In this document: piece after piece, positions 11,588 to 23,336 of the stretch
Layout of the letters: every line of letters begins with the position of its first letter
Position numbering within the stretch: position 1 is the stretch's first letter
NCBI GenBank assembly: GCA_037043455.1
Contig: JAWPHD010007141.1
Span: 1-64,000, forward strand
Reading direction: 5' to 3'
Length of the DNA: 64,000 nucleotides
DNA from: Cyrtodaria siliqua
Taxonomy: Eukaryota > Mollusca > Bivalvia > Adapedonta > Hiatellidae
The notes under the pieces: model-generated
The model's input: the letters and a program-made list of their open reading frames with translations, nothing else
Databases searched by the model: none
What the model was told of the DNA's origin: nothing
Program-made: the position numbers and the translations under genes

Positions 11588-12649
11588 GTGCGTATACACT
11601 GAACATGTAGTTTTAGACGTTTTGAATATAGCGTACGAACTCTTACGGTTTATATTGTTATTATTATCAGCTTTGATTTATCTTTTATGAGTTAACATAT
11701 TGACATTGAGCAAAGTATATCGTTGTTTGTTGTTTGCCCGTGACAATTCTAAGGTGCTTCCCCTATTGTCAACCCATGTATGTGTGTGATGTCGCATTCT
11801 GTATCAATCGTTAATCATTATTAGAATGCATTTTAAGAAGTGTGTAATTTCATTGTGACTGGATTTCAAAATGAAAAAATAGAACTCAAATAATATGTCG
11901 AGTTTCCACAAACATTGTATTTTATAGTTGTTTGTGGAACTACATGTGCTGTTCTTACAGGTGTAAATACCTATTGTGTACCTTTTATTTGGACGTATAT
12001 CTGCTGGATAGAGGATATCAGCTTGACAGAGAGATCGAAATTATGTTTCACCGCAAATTTCACTCTCATATCTCTAGATTGTTTCCCATTCCCAAATAGT
12101 ATTCGTCCCAAAAATAAGTTTGCAAATAAGGGTATTCGACTGGCCTTTTTCCGTTGAGCAACTTGCTGTTCTGTGCTTTCCCCCCTCTTTTGTATCGTCC
12201 AATCAGACTTCAGTAAACATTTCATTCGCAACATCTGGATCCTTCTTTGAAAGGATTTCCTTCGTTTTCCTCTGCTTAACAACGGTAACACAGTCTTGAC
12301 TGTGTGAAGGAAGTACTTAATACAGACATTAAAGTCGAAAAGGAAACTTGCTCAAAGGAAGAAAACAGCATTTAACGTAAATGGCCAGTCGGATACGCGT
12401 TTTAGAGCCTTGTATGATCATTCCGAACGGAAACAAATTCCACGGAATATCTCTACATATTCTCTGAAACTTAGCCAAGATTGTGCGATTGATGTAAGCA
12501 CATTTAGGAAGTCTCAACAGTACGTGACTATTTACATGTCAGATGTTTTGATTACTCAATGGTTATTACACTGAAAGGAAAAAGAAACGCCTATACTACA
12601 CTATTATACACACCTCTTCAAGCTGTATCTCAACTTGTTTTGTACAAAA

Positions 12650-13065
12650 GCTGGCTACAACTAATTACAGAAAGGAGAACTATATCATGTAGTAGACATT
12701 TTAATCAAAGTATACTATGTTACACAAAAGTCATGAATGTTAAAGTTATTTCAGTATTGTGTTTAATGTTAAGAGATTGCAACGTTTAAAGTCTAAGTTT
12801 GCTCACCTGATTGAGCCAAATGCGCATTCTGTCGATAACGAAACTTTAAAGGGGTAACAATTGGTGTGTTCGGTGCTGTTTAAACCTTCTTTCCGGCAAT
12901 CTGTCGGTAGTGAAACTTTAAAGGGGTAACAATGGGTGTGTTCGGTGCAGTGTAAACCTTCTTTCCGAAAGGACATGCCTAATGTCGCCATGTACCATTC
13001 GAATAGCAGTAGCATATTAAACATACAATACATACCGGAAATACCCATTATGCGTTTCTTTTTCT
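12650..13065. repeat. Duplicate of 7765-8115 in intron 2, with an internal 68-bp repeat
   Basis: Collinear with 7765-8115. A 68-bp piece (AAACTTTAAAGGGGTAACAA then GTGTGTTCGGTG) is tandemly duplicated inside it at about 12830-12965. The rest of intron 2 (11588-13889) shows no further exon. Confidence 0.65.
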
Positions 13066-13721
13066 TTTCAATAAATATTATGGTTATTATATCAGCAGAT
13101 TTTCATGATTGAATATAGGGAGAGTAAAAAGTTAAAACGATGTGTGGGAAAATAATCTGTATCACATACATACACATCACGTGACATCACCGCCAATAGA
13201 ACTGAGAGAAAGGACACTATTGTGGGTGGAGTTTTACAGGTGCACATTGCTGATCTATATATTTTTATATATTTCAAGCATTTTGCCATGGTAAAATTGG
13301 AGTTTTGAATTCCTTTTTCTTATATGGAAACGAGTGTATGAATACAATATTTTGGCATCTCAGTGTTTATGTTTTTTAAAGGGAACATTTATTTATGAGA
13401 CAAGTTCTTTCTTAGAAGATACATGACCCCCACTTGTCTGTGGATGTTTCGGCAGCATATGTGCCATTTGCGATACGAATTCAAATGTTGTGTTTTCAAA
13501 TTACGCTTAGATATGAATGATAACATGGCATTTAATGCCTTTAATTCATACACAACCAAATGCAAAAATCAATGGGCGTGTTGCACCTTCAGTCCCTGAA
13601 GTAGCTTGACGTGGCAATCATCGATTTTCTTTTTATTGTTGTCTTGGCGTTATTTGATGTATACAAAAAATATTCGAAATCCAGAAAACATTCATATCAC
13701 GTAATTTGAGGACGAAAAAAG

Positions 13722-13822
13722 AGTAGGATAATGGACCTTTGGAAACGGCCGAGCACGACACATACGAAATATTGCAGTCTCGGTTTGATTGAGACAGTTC
13801 ATGAGTGGTAGTGAAATATGCA
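13722..13822 (+). mobile_element. Copy C: solo terminal repeat of the terminal-direct-repeat element
   Basis: AAAAAAGAGTAGGATAATGG through CAGTCTCGGTTTGATTGAGA to GAGTGGTAGTGAAATATG corresponds to little more than the ~94-bp terminal direct repeat of the copy at 17984-18666, without an internal region. It lies about 70 bp upstream of the Kazal exon. Confidence 0.7.
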
Positions 13823-13889
13823 AAACGATAGACGAGCACTCTTACACCACACGTCTTACAGAACTGTTATTGTTTGTTTTACATTTCAG

Positions 13890-14012
13890 CTGTTTGCACT
13901 GACAAACTGGACGTTTATGCTAGTATGTGTGCGTTCAAACAAGCACAGTGTGCGTTCGATGCGGAAGACATTCCTTTACCAGATATGAAACCATGTGAAG
14001 GGAAGGACGGAG
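13890..14012 (+). CDS. Exon: Kazal domain completing the first full follistatin module
   Basis: This 123-nt exon encodes 41 residues between an ATTTCAG acceptor and a G|GTATTG donor, both phase 1. It reads VCTDKLDVYASMC, then KQAQC, then MKPCEG: the spacing of the last four Kazal cysteines, with the conserved Tyr before the second of them. The usual G-S/T-D-G after the first cysteine is replaced by TDKLD, so inhibitory activity cannot be assumed. It follows the FOLN exon at 11474 and precedes the TSP1 exon at 15267. Confidence 0.85.
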
Positions 14013-14094
14013 GTATTGCAGTTTGTCTTATTCTGCATCAGAATTTTGATAAATAATTATACCCGACTCGAACAATGATTGATTTGTTGAATTG

Positions 14095-14345
14095 GATTTT
14101 ACAGTCGCACCAACAACTAAGGTCATATGGTGACTTTCCAGCTTCCGTTTGTGGAGGAAGACCTTAGGTGCCTCTTTCGTGCACGGGCGGGTACATGGGT
14201 AGAACCACCGACCCACAAGCCATCTGGATAGTTCTCTAACATAAAGATTCACAGGCCTCTGAGGGATCAAACCCACAGCGGTGAGGTGCAAATGAGACTC
14301 AAACCACTCTACCACAAACATCCCCTCTCCCCGCCCCACCATTCC
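14095..14345 (-). mobile_element. SINE-like dispersed repeat
   Basis: GGGTACATGGGTAGAACCAC..., CCACAAGCCATCTGGATAG... and GAGACTCAAACCACTCTACC resemble the conserved core and tRNA-like end of short repeats common in bivalve genomes. Attribution is from memory of that repeat type. No other feature seen in intron 3 (14013-15266). Confidence 0.45.
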
Positions 14346-15266
14346 CACCTCCCGCAACTCAAACAAATACTTGTAGAAAAATATAAGAAATTAAAGTAAA
14401 TGTTGCTAGCATAACATTAAACAAAGAGTAAAATGGCAGCATGCAACTATTTATATTGTACTGCCTATTTGATAAAAGAGCTTGACCAAAACAACAACTA
14501 CAATCTACTGCATCTATAGTTTTGATAATTCATTAGCGTGAATGACATCACGTTAGGGCTCGTTTTCAGTCGTTATGCGTCAACTATTCGTGCTAATTTA
14601 TTTTTGAAATAAATTCGTTGTTCATAAAGAAAATGTAAACTTTGTAATTCTTTATAGGACGAATTTCATTTTATACTAGAATGTCCACTCTAGCATGATT
14701 TCAGAGAGGTGTATATTAAGACCAAATATACCTGAATTTATAGAACTGTTGCAGTCAAAAAAGGTTAAAATTGTTAGAAATCTCGCCATTTTAATTTGTA
14801 AAATCTTTCAAAATACACATGAAACTTTCTATATGACAAAGGAGAATTCATCCTCTTATAAGACTGTTTGCTTTTTGTTAATTTATCATATCAATGTACT
14901 ATCAAATGACATATCTGTCTGATGTGAAAATTCGCATACTTTTTTATTTTAGATGTAAGCGTTACATACTTGTTAAGATTACAAGAATGCATAACATAGA
15001 ACTATACGTATGGCAATAACACACATGCATTCAACAGATGGACAAAAATGTTACATATAATGGTAAAATGTATGCCAGCAAACCAGTGTAGTGTAGTGCT
15101 AGTAAAGTTTATCTATCAAAAAAAAGAAATGTAAATAAATAAATCTGCGTCAAATAATTTATAAAGAATTGCACGACATTATCACGAAAAGACCAACTGT
15201 CGGACCTAAAAGGAAACTAATGGACTGATTTGGACTGTGTTGTGACCTTTTAATTTTTCTCACTAG

Positions 15267-15431
15267 CCAAGCTTGTCGGAGAGTGGGGTATTTGGAGTGA
15301 GTGCAGTGTGACGTGTGGTAAAGGTGTCAGCACGCGAATACGGCCATCATATACAGAGCTGAATGCGGCTCAGCTAGAGAAGTTTCCATTAGAGGTGTCT
15401 ACGGACTGTTACGAAGACCCATGTCCCGATA
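15267..15431 (+). CDS. Exon: thrombospondin type 1 (TSP1) module
   Basis: This 165-nt exon encodes 55 residues between a CACTAG acceptor and an A|GTAAGT donor (phase 1 on both sides). It contains GEWGIWSECSVTCGKG, the W-x-x-W-x-x-C-x-x-x-C-G-x-G signature of TSP1 repeats, then TRIRPS and a closing STDCYEDPCPD. Only four cysteines are present instead of the usual six, and a second basic/aromatic layer is not obvious, so it is a short variant. TSP1 modules commonly bind glycosaminoglycans or other matrix proteins. The last ~31 nt of this exon with its donor is the founder of the satellite filling the next intron. Confidence 0.9.
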
Positions 15432-17983
15432 GTAAGTACATGTTATTTGACGTTAGGTTAGAACGGTCCACAGACTTATACAAAGACCCTTGTCCAAATA
15501 GTAAGAACATGTTATTAGACGTTTGAGCTGTCCACAGACTGTTACGAAGACCCTTGTCCCGATAGAAAATACATGTTAATAAATGTTAGAGCTGTCCACA
15601 GACTGTTACGAAGACCCCTGGCCCGATAGGATGTAGATATTATTAGACGTTAGAGCTGTCTACAGACTGTTCAGAAGACCATATTTCCGATAGTAAGTCC
15701 ATGCTATTAGATGTTAAAGCTGTCCACAGTCTGTTACGAATACCCCAGTCCCGATAGTAAGTACATATTAATTAGACATTGCAGCTGTCCATAGAATGTT
15801 ACGAAGAACCCAGCCACGAGAGTAAATACATGCTTTTAGACGTTACAACTGTCAACAGACCCCTGTCCTGATAGTAAGTACAAGTTACTAGACGTTACTG
15901 CTGTCAACAGACTGTTACGAAGAACCCCGGTCCCGATAGTTATTACATGTTGTTAGACGTTATAGCTGTTCACAGATTGTAACGAAGACCCTGTCACGAT
16001 AGTAAGTACATGCTAATAGGAATTAGAACTGTCCACAGACTGTTACGAAGACACTGTCCCGATGGTAAGTAGATGTTATTAGACTTTACATTAGTCCAGC
16101 GACTGTTACTTAGTATTCTGTCCCGATAGTAAGTAAATGTTATTAGACGTCAAAGCTGTCCACAAACTGATAGGAAGACCCTGTCCCGATAGTAAGTAGA
16201 TGTTATTGTACCTTGGGGCAGTCCACAGACTGTAACGCAGACCCTTGTCCCGATAACAAGTACACGCTATTAGACGTTACAGCTGTCCACAGACTGTTAC
16301 GCAGAAGCCCTGCCCGATAGTTAGTACAATGTAATAAGACGTTAGAGCTGTACACAGACTATTACGAAAACCTTTTCAAGATAGTAAGTACATGTTATTA
16401 AACGCTAGAGCTGTCCACATATTGTTACGAAAACCCTTGTCCTGATAGATAATACATGTTAATAAAGGTTAGAGCTATCAACAGAGTGTTACGAAGACTC
16501 CTGTCCCGAAAGTAAGTACATTTTATTAGACGTTAGAGCTGTTACCAGACTGTTAAGAAGACCCCTGTCCCGATAGTAAGTACATGCTATTAAACGTTGC
16601 AAATGTCCGGAGACTGTTAAGAAGACCCCTTTCCCGATAGTATGTACATGCTGCTGTCCACAGTCTGTTACAAAGACCTTAGTCCCGATAGTAAGTACAT
16701 GATATTAGACGTTACTGCTGTCCGCAGACTGTTACGAAGACCCCAGTCCCGATAGTAAGTACATGCTATTATACGAAACAACTGTCCACAGACTGTCACG
16801 AAGACCCCAGCCCGAAAGTAAGTACATGCTATTAGACGTTACAGCTGTCTACAGACTGTTACGAAGACCCCAGCCCGAAAGTTAGTACATGCTATTAGAC
16901 ATTACATCTGTCCACAGACAGTAACGAAGACCTTGTCCCGATAGGAAGCACATGTTATTAGGCGTTAGAGCTGTCCACTGACTGTTAAGAAAACCCCTGT
17001 CCCGATAGTTAGAACATGCTCTTAGACGTTATAGCTGTCCACAGTCTGTTACGAAGACCCTTTTCGGATAGTAAATACATGTTATTAGATGTTATAGCTC
17101 TCCACATACTGTTAAGAAGACCCCAGTCCCGATAGTAAGTACATGGTATTAGACGTTACAGCTGTCCTTAGACTGTTACGAAGACCCCAGTCCCAATAGT
17201 AAGTACATACTATTAGACGTTACAGCTGTCAACAGACTGTTACGAAGAACCCCTGTCCCGGTAGTAAGTACATGTTATTAGACGTTAGAGCTGTTCACAG
17301 ACTGTTACGAAGACCCTTTCACGATAGTTAGTAAATAGGAATAAGAGCTGTCCACAGACTGTTACAAAGACCCCGTCCCGATAGTAAGTAGATGTTATTA
17401 GACGTTACATTAGTCCAGAGACTGTTACGAAGTCTTCTGTCCCACAGTAACGAAGACCTTGTCCCGATAGGAAGTTCATGTTATTAGGCGTTAGAGCTGT
17501 CCACTGACTGTTAAGAAAACCCCTGTCCCGATAGTTAGAACATGCTATTAGACGTTATAGCTGTCCACAGTCTGTTACGAAGACCCTTTTCGAATAGTAA
17601 ATACATGTTATTAGATGTTATAGCTCTCCACATACTGTTAAGAAGACCCCAGTCCCAATAGTAAGTACATGCTATTAGACGTTACAGCTGTCAACAGACT
17701 GTTACAAAGAACCCCTGTCCCGATAGTAAGTACATGTTATTAGACGTTAGAGCTGTTCACAGACTGTTACGAAGACCCTTTCACGATAGTAAGTACATAG
17801 GAATAAGAGCTGTCCACAGACTGTTACAAAGACCCCGTCCCGATAGTAAGTAGATGTTATTAGACGTTACATTAGTCCAGAGACTGTTACGAAGTCTTCT
17901 GTCCCGATAGTAAGTGCATGTTATTAGAAGTTAGAGCTGTCACAGACTGTTAGGAAGACCCCTGTTCCGATAGTAAGACTTTT

Positions 17984-18666
17984 ACCGCTCATGAACAGTC
18001 TCAATCAAACCGAGACTGCAATATTGCGTATGTGTCGTGCTCGGCCGTTTCCAAAGGTCCATTATCATACTCTTTTTTATAGCACAGTGGCGTTGCTTGT
18101 GCAGTGTGGCGGCAGTAAAACGTCTCCCCGCGCTTGCAATCAGTACTGTTATTCATTCGATCTTTGGAGATCGCTGAGCCAAATACTTATAGTTAGTTAT
18201 CGGTGGTACATTTTCAATTTCTTTTGTTTTCTTACTTAATTTTTGATTCGGTGGTTTCACTACTCCTGCCAATAAAAGGCTCTGGGTATTGTTTAACCAC
18301 TCATAGGATATGTTGTCTGCTTTTTATACGCAGGCTTCATAACCGCTGCTAACCGAACTAAATTCCATTATGTTTATTTCGCTCTTCGGGGCATTTCATT
18401 TTATTAGATACATGAGACATCGGGAATACATTAAAGAAGGCTAACTCCATGTCCACCGCCATATGCATGCCATCTTCGGGATGGTTAAAATGTTGTGCTG
18501 TTGATTTTATGAATATTGAGTTCTGCTCAACCCGGGGCTAGAGGGCGTGAGCGGTAGCTAGCATATTTCACTTCCGCTCATGAACAGTCTCAATCAAACC
18601 GAGACTGCAATATTTCGTATGTGTCGTGCTCGGCCGTTTGCAAAGGTCCATTATCATACTCTTTTT
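17984..18666 (-). mobile_element. Copy D, full length: terminal-direct-repeat element inserted in the satellite
   Basis: Both ends carry the same ~94-bp segment in direct orientation (GCTCATGAACAGTCTCAATC to CCATTATCATACTC at 17987-18061 and 18575-18660). The internal region is about 500 bp and has no long ORF. Homologous satellite at 20865-20890 reads GTAAGACTTTAGTACATG without the insert, which places the insertion in the TTT and suggests a short duplicated target. The arrangement resembles a TRIM-type element, though ends starting TG and finishing CA are not seen. Other copies lie at 1567, 3175, 13722 and 43505. Confidence 0.8.
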
Positions 18667-21600
18667 TTTAGTACATGCTATTAGACCTTAGGGAAGTCCA
18701 CATACTGTAACGAAGACCTTTGTCCCGATAGTAAGTATATGCTACTAGACGTTACAACTGTCCACCGACTGTTACGAAGTTAGTACATGTGTACGATTAC
18801 GAAGACCCTGTCGCGTCAGTAAGTATATGGTATTAGACGTTTGAGTTGTCCACAGACTGTTAAGAAGACCCTTGTCTCGATATGAAGTACATGCTATTAG
18901 ACGTCAGAGGTGTCCAGAGACTGTTACGAAGACCCCTGTCCCGATTGCAAATACATGTTTTTAGACGATAGACCTTTCCACAGACTGTTACGAAGACCGC
19001 TGTCCCGATAGTAAATACATGTTATTATACCTTACTTAGTAAATACATGTTATTATACCTTACATTAGTCCAGACTGTTAAGAAGACCCGTGTCGTGATA
19101 GTAAGTACATTCTATTAGACGTTAGAGCTGTCCACAGACTGTTACGAAGACAACTCTTACGATAGTAAGTAAATGTTATTAGACTTTAGGACTGTCCTCG
19201 GACTGTTATGAAGGCCCCTGTCCCGATAATTAGTACATGATATTAGCTTTACAGCTGTCCAAAGACTTTTACGAAGGTTTTTGTCCTGATAGTAAGTACA
19301 TGTTATTAGACTTTACATCTGTACACCGAAGACGCCTTTCCCGATAGTAAGTACATGCTGCTGTCTTCAGTCTGTTACGAAGACCGCAGTCCTGATAGTA
19401 AGTACATGTTATTAGACGTTACAGCTGTCCGCAGACTGTTACGAAGACCCCAGTCCCGATAGTAAGTACATGATATTATACGTTACAACTTTCCACAGAC
19501 TGTTACGAAAATCCCCAGTCCCGAAAGTAAGTACATGCTACTAGACGTTACAGCTGTCCACAGACAGTTACGAAGACCCCTGTACATGTTATTAGGCGTT
19601 AGAACTGTCTACAGACTGTTAAGAAAACCCATGTCCCGATAGTAAGAACATGTTATTAGACGTTACAACTGTCCACAGACTGTTAAGCAGACCCTTTTCC
19701 GATAGTAAGTACATGTTATTAGACGTTACAGCTATCCACAGTCTGCTACGAATACCCCAGACCCGATAGTAAGTACACATTATTAGACATTACAGCTGTC
19801 CACAGACTGTTACGAAGACCCTATGCCCAGATAGTAAGTACATGCTAATAGACGTTTTAGCTGTCCATAGACTGTTACGAAGACCCCAGTCCCGATAGTA
19901 AGTACATGCTATTAGACGGTACAGCTGTCCACAGACTGTTACGCAGACCCCTGTTCTGATAGTAAGTACATGTTATAAGACGTTACAGCTGTCAACAGAC
20001 TGATACGAAGACCCTTGTACCGAAATATAATACATGCTAATAAGGTTAGAGCTATCAACAGGCTGTTACGAAGACCCCTATCCCAATAGTAAGTACATGT
20101 TATTAGACGTTAGAGCTGTGAACAGACCGTTACGACGAACCCCTGGCCCTATAGTTAGTACATGTTATTAGACGTTATAGCTGTTCACACACTTTTACGC
20201 AGACCCTTTCACAATAGTAAGACCCCTATCCCGATAGTAAGTACATGCTTTTATACGTTACAACTGTCCACAGACTGTTACGAAGACCCCGTCCCGAAAG
20301 CAAGTACATGCTATTAGACGTTACAGCTCTCCACATACTGTTACGAAGACCCCTGTCCCGATAGGAAGTACATTTTATTAGACGTAACAGCTGTCCACCG
20401 TCTGTTACGAAGACCCCGTCCCGAAAGCAAGTACATGCGATTAGACGTTACAGCTCTCCACATACTGCTACGAAGACCCCTGTCCCGATAGGAAGTACAT
20501 GCTATTAGACGTTACAGCTGTCGAAAACTGTTACGATGAACCCCTGTCCCGATAGTATGTACATGTTATTAGACGTTACGGCTGTCCACAAACTGTTACG
20601 AAGACCCCAGTCCCGATAGTATGTACATGTTATTAGACGTTGCAGCTCTCCACAGACTGTTACGAAGACCCCAGTTCCGATAGTAAGTACATGCTAGTAG
20701 ACGTTACAGCTGTCAACAGACTGTTACGACGAACCCCTGTACCGATAGTTAGTACATGTTTTCAGACGTTACATTAATCCAGAGACTGTTACGAAGTATT
20801 CTGTCCCGATAGTAAGTGCATGTTATAAGACGTTAGAACTGCCACAGTTAGGAAGACCCCTGTTCCGATAGTAAGACTTTAGTACATGTTATTAGACCTT
20901 AGGGCAGTCCACAGACTGTAACGAAGACCATTGTCCCGATAGTAAGTATATGCTATTAGACGTCACTGCTGTCCACCGACTGTTACGAAGAACCCCTCTC
21001 CCATTAGTTAATATATGTGTTATTAGACGTCACAGCTGTTCACATACGATTACGAAGACCCTGTCGCGTTAGTAAGTACATGCTTTTAGACGTTAAAGCT
21101 GTCCACATACTGTTACGACGAACCCCTGTCCCGATAGTTAGTACATGTTATTAGACGTTAGAGCTGTCCACAGACTATTAAGAAGATCCCTGTCTCGATG
21201 TGAAGTACATGCTATTAGACGTTAAATGTGACCAGAGACTTTTACGAAGACACATGTCCCGATAGCAAATACATATTTTTAGACGATAGACCTTTCCAAA
21301 GACTGTTACGAAGACCGCTGTCCCGATAGTAAGTACATGTTATTAGACCTTACATTAGTCCACAGACTGTTACGGAGACCCCTGTCGCGTAAGTAAATAC
21401 ATGATACTGGACGTTACAGCAGTGCAACGACTGTTACGAACACCACTATACCGATAGTGAGTACATGCTATTATACGTTGCAAATGTCCGGAGACTAAGA
21501 AGACGCCTATCCCGATAGTAAATACATGCTGCTGTCCACAGTTTGTTACGAAGATCACTGTCCCGATAATAAGTATATGTGATTAGATGTTATAGCTGTC

Positions 21601-23004
21601 CACAGACTGTTATGAATACCACTGTAGTAAGTACACGTTATTAGACGTTACATTGTCCGCAGACTGTTACGAAGACCCCTGTCCCGATAGTAAGTATATG
21701 TTATTAGATGTTATAGCTGTCCACAGACTGTTACAAAGACCCTTGTTTCCAAATTAAGTACTTGTCAGTAATCGTTATAGCTGTTCACAGGCTGTTACAA
21801 AAAAACACATGTTCAAATATTTAGTACATGTTATTAGACGTTAGGTCTGTCCACAGCCAGTTACGAAGACCACTGTCCCGATATTAAGTACATTATATTC
21901 TATGTTAGAGCTGTTCACAGTGTGATACGAAGACCCTGTCCCAGTAGTAAGTACATGTTATTAGACGTAATAGCTGTCCTCAGACTGTTATGAAGACCCC
22001 TGTCCCGATAGTAAGTATATGTTATTAGATGTTAAGACTGTTACGAAGACCACTGTCCGGGTAGTAAGTAAATGTTAGACTTTAGGACTGTTCTCAGAAT
22101 ATTATGGAGACATCTGTTTCGAATGTAAGTACATTTTACTAGACGTTACAGCTGTCCAAAAACTTTTACGAAGGTCCTTGTCCTGAAAGTCCACATACTG
22201 TTACGAAGACCACTGCACCGATACTAAATACATTCTATTAGTCGTTATAGCTGTTCACAGACTGTTACGAAGACTCTGTGCCTATATTAAGCATATGTTA
22301 TTAGATGTTGTAGCTTTCCACAGACTGTTACGAAGACCCCTGTCCCGAAAGTAAGTACATGTTATTAGACGTTATGGCTCTCCTCAGACTGTTACGAAGA
22401 CCGCTGTCCCGAAAGTATGTATTACATGTGATTAGATGTTAGGGCAATTCACAGACAGTTACAAAGACCCAGCCCCGATAGTACATGACATTATTTTAGT
22501 AGACGTTACATATGTTCACAGACTGTTATGAAGACCCCTTTCGCGAAAGTAGGTACATTATTAGAGTTATATTATACCACAGATTGTTACGAAGACCCCT
22601 GTCCCGATAGCAAGTACATGTTATTAGAAGTTACAGCTGTCCACAGACTGTTTCGAAGTCCCCTGTCCTTATACTAAGTACATGGCATTAGACGTTATGG
22701 CTCTCCTCAGACTGTTACGAAGACCGATGTCCCTGAAGTAGATATTACATGTTATTAGACGTTAGAGCTGTTCACAGACTGTTACGAAGACCCTGTCCCT
22801 ATATTAAGCACATGCTATTAGACGTTATAGCTTTCCACAGACTGTTACGAAGACCCCTGTCCAGATAGAAAGTACATGTTGTTAGACGTTACATCTGACC
22901 ACAGACAGTTAAGAAGAACCGTGTCCCGATACTAAGTACATATTATTAGACGTTATGGCTCTCCTCAGACTGATACAAAGACCGCTGTCCCTGAAGTATA
23001 TATT

Positions 23005-23336
23005 ATACAATTATGGACTTTTCAGCTGTTATACATGATGTGATATGCACCAAAAAAATCATTATTGACCGAGGCGATAGCCGAGGTCAATAATGATTTT
23101 TTGGTACATATCAACATCATGTATAACAGCTGAAAAGTCCATAACTGTTTTATTATATAACCCTCAATTTACAATTATATAAAACAGGTCAATATCAAAA
23201 AAAACAATTATATAAAACAGGTCAATATCAAAAAAACAGGTCAATATAAAAAAAAACAGGTCAATATCGCTAGATATATTTTCTAAAAAATTACTTTTTA
23301 GCCAATGAAAACGCGTCTATTTATAGGTTATATAAT
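23005..23336. mobile_element. Foldback/MITE-like insertion with a long hairpin inside the satellite
   Basis: TTATGGACTTTTCAGCTGTT at 23011 pairs with AACAGCTGAAAAGTCCATAA ending at 23144. The near-perfect palindrome of about 134 bp has a GAGGCGATAGCCGAGG apex. It is followed by short repeats of AAAACAGGTCAATATC and by AT-rich sequence. Intact satellite (for example 22731-22760) resumes at about 23337, so the whole block is an insertion. Confidence 0.8.

Noticed and set aside
11971..12517. Two minus-strand ORFs and a weak inverted similarity between 12050-12180 and 12330-12450
   Set aside because: Similarity is low and interrupted; cannot support an element or a gene.
13874..14056. ORF read as an independent small protein
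   Set aside because: It is the Kazal exon 13890-14012 extended into intron on both sides.
17991..18239. 82-codon ORF in the satellite region
   Set aside because: Lies in the terminal-direct-repeat element; other copies of the element do not keep it open.
18573..18666. Hammerhead ribozyme in the terminal direct repeat (CATGAGCGG...GTGAAAT)
   Set aside because: The core differs from CTGATGA at more than one position and no stem II forms.
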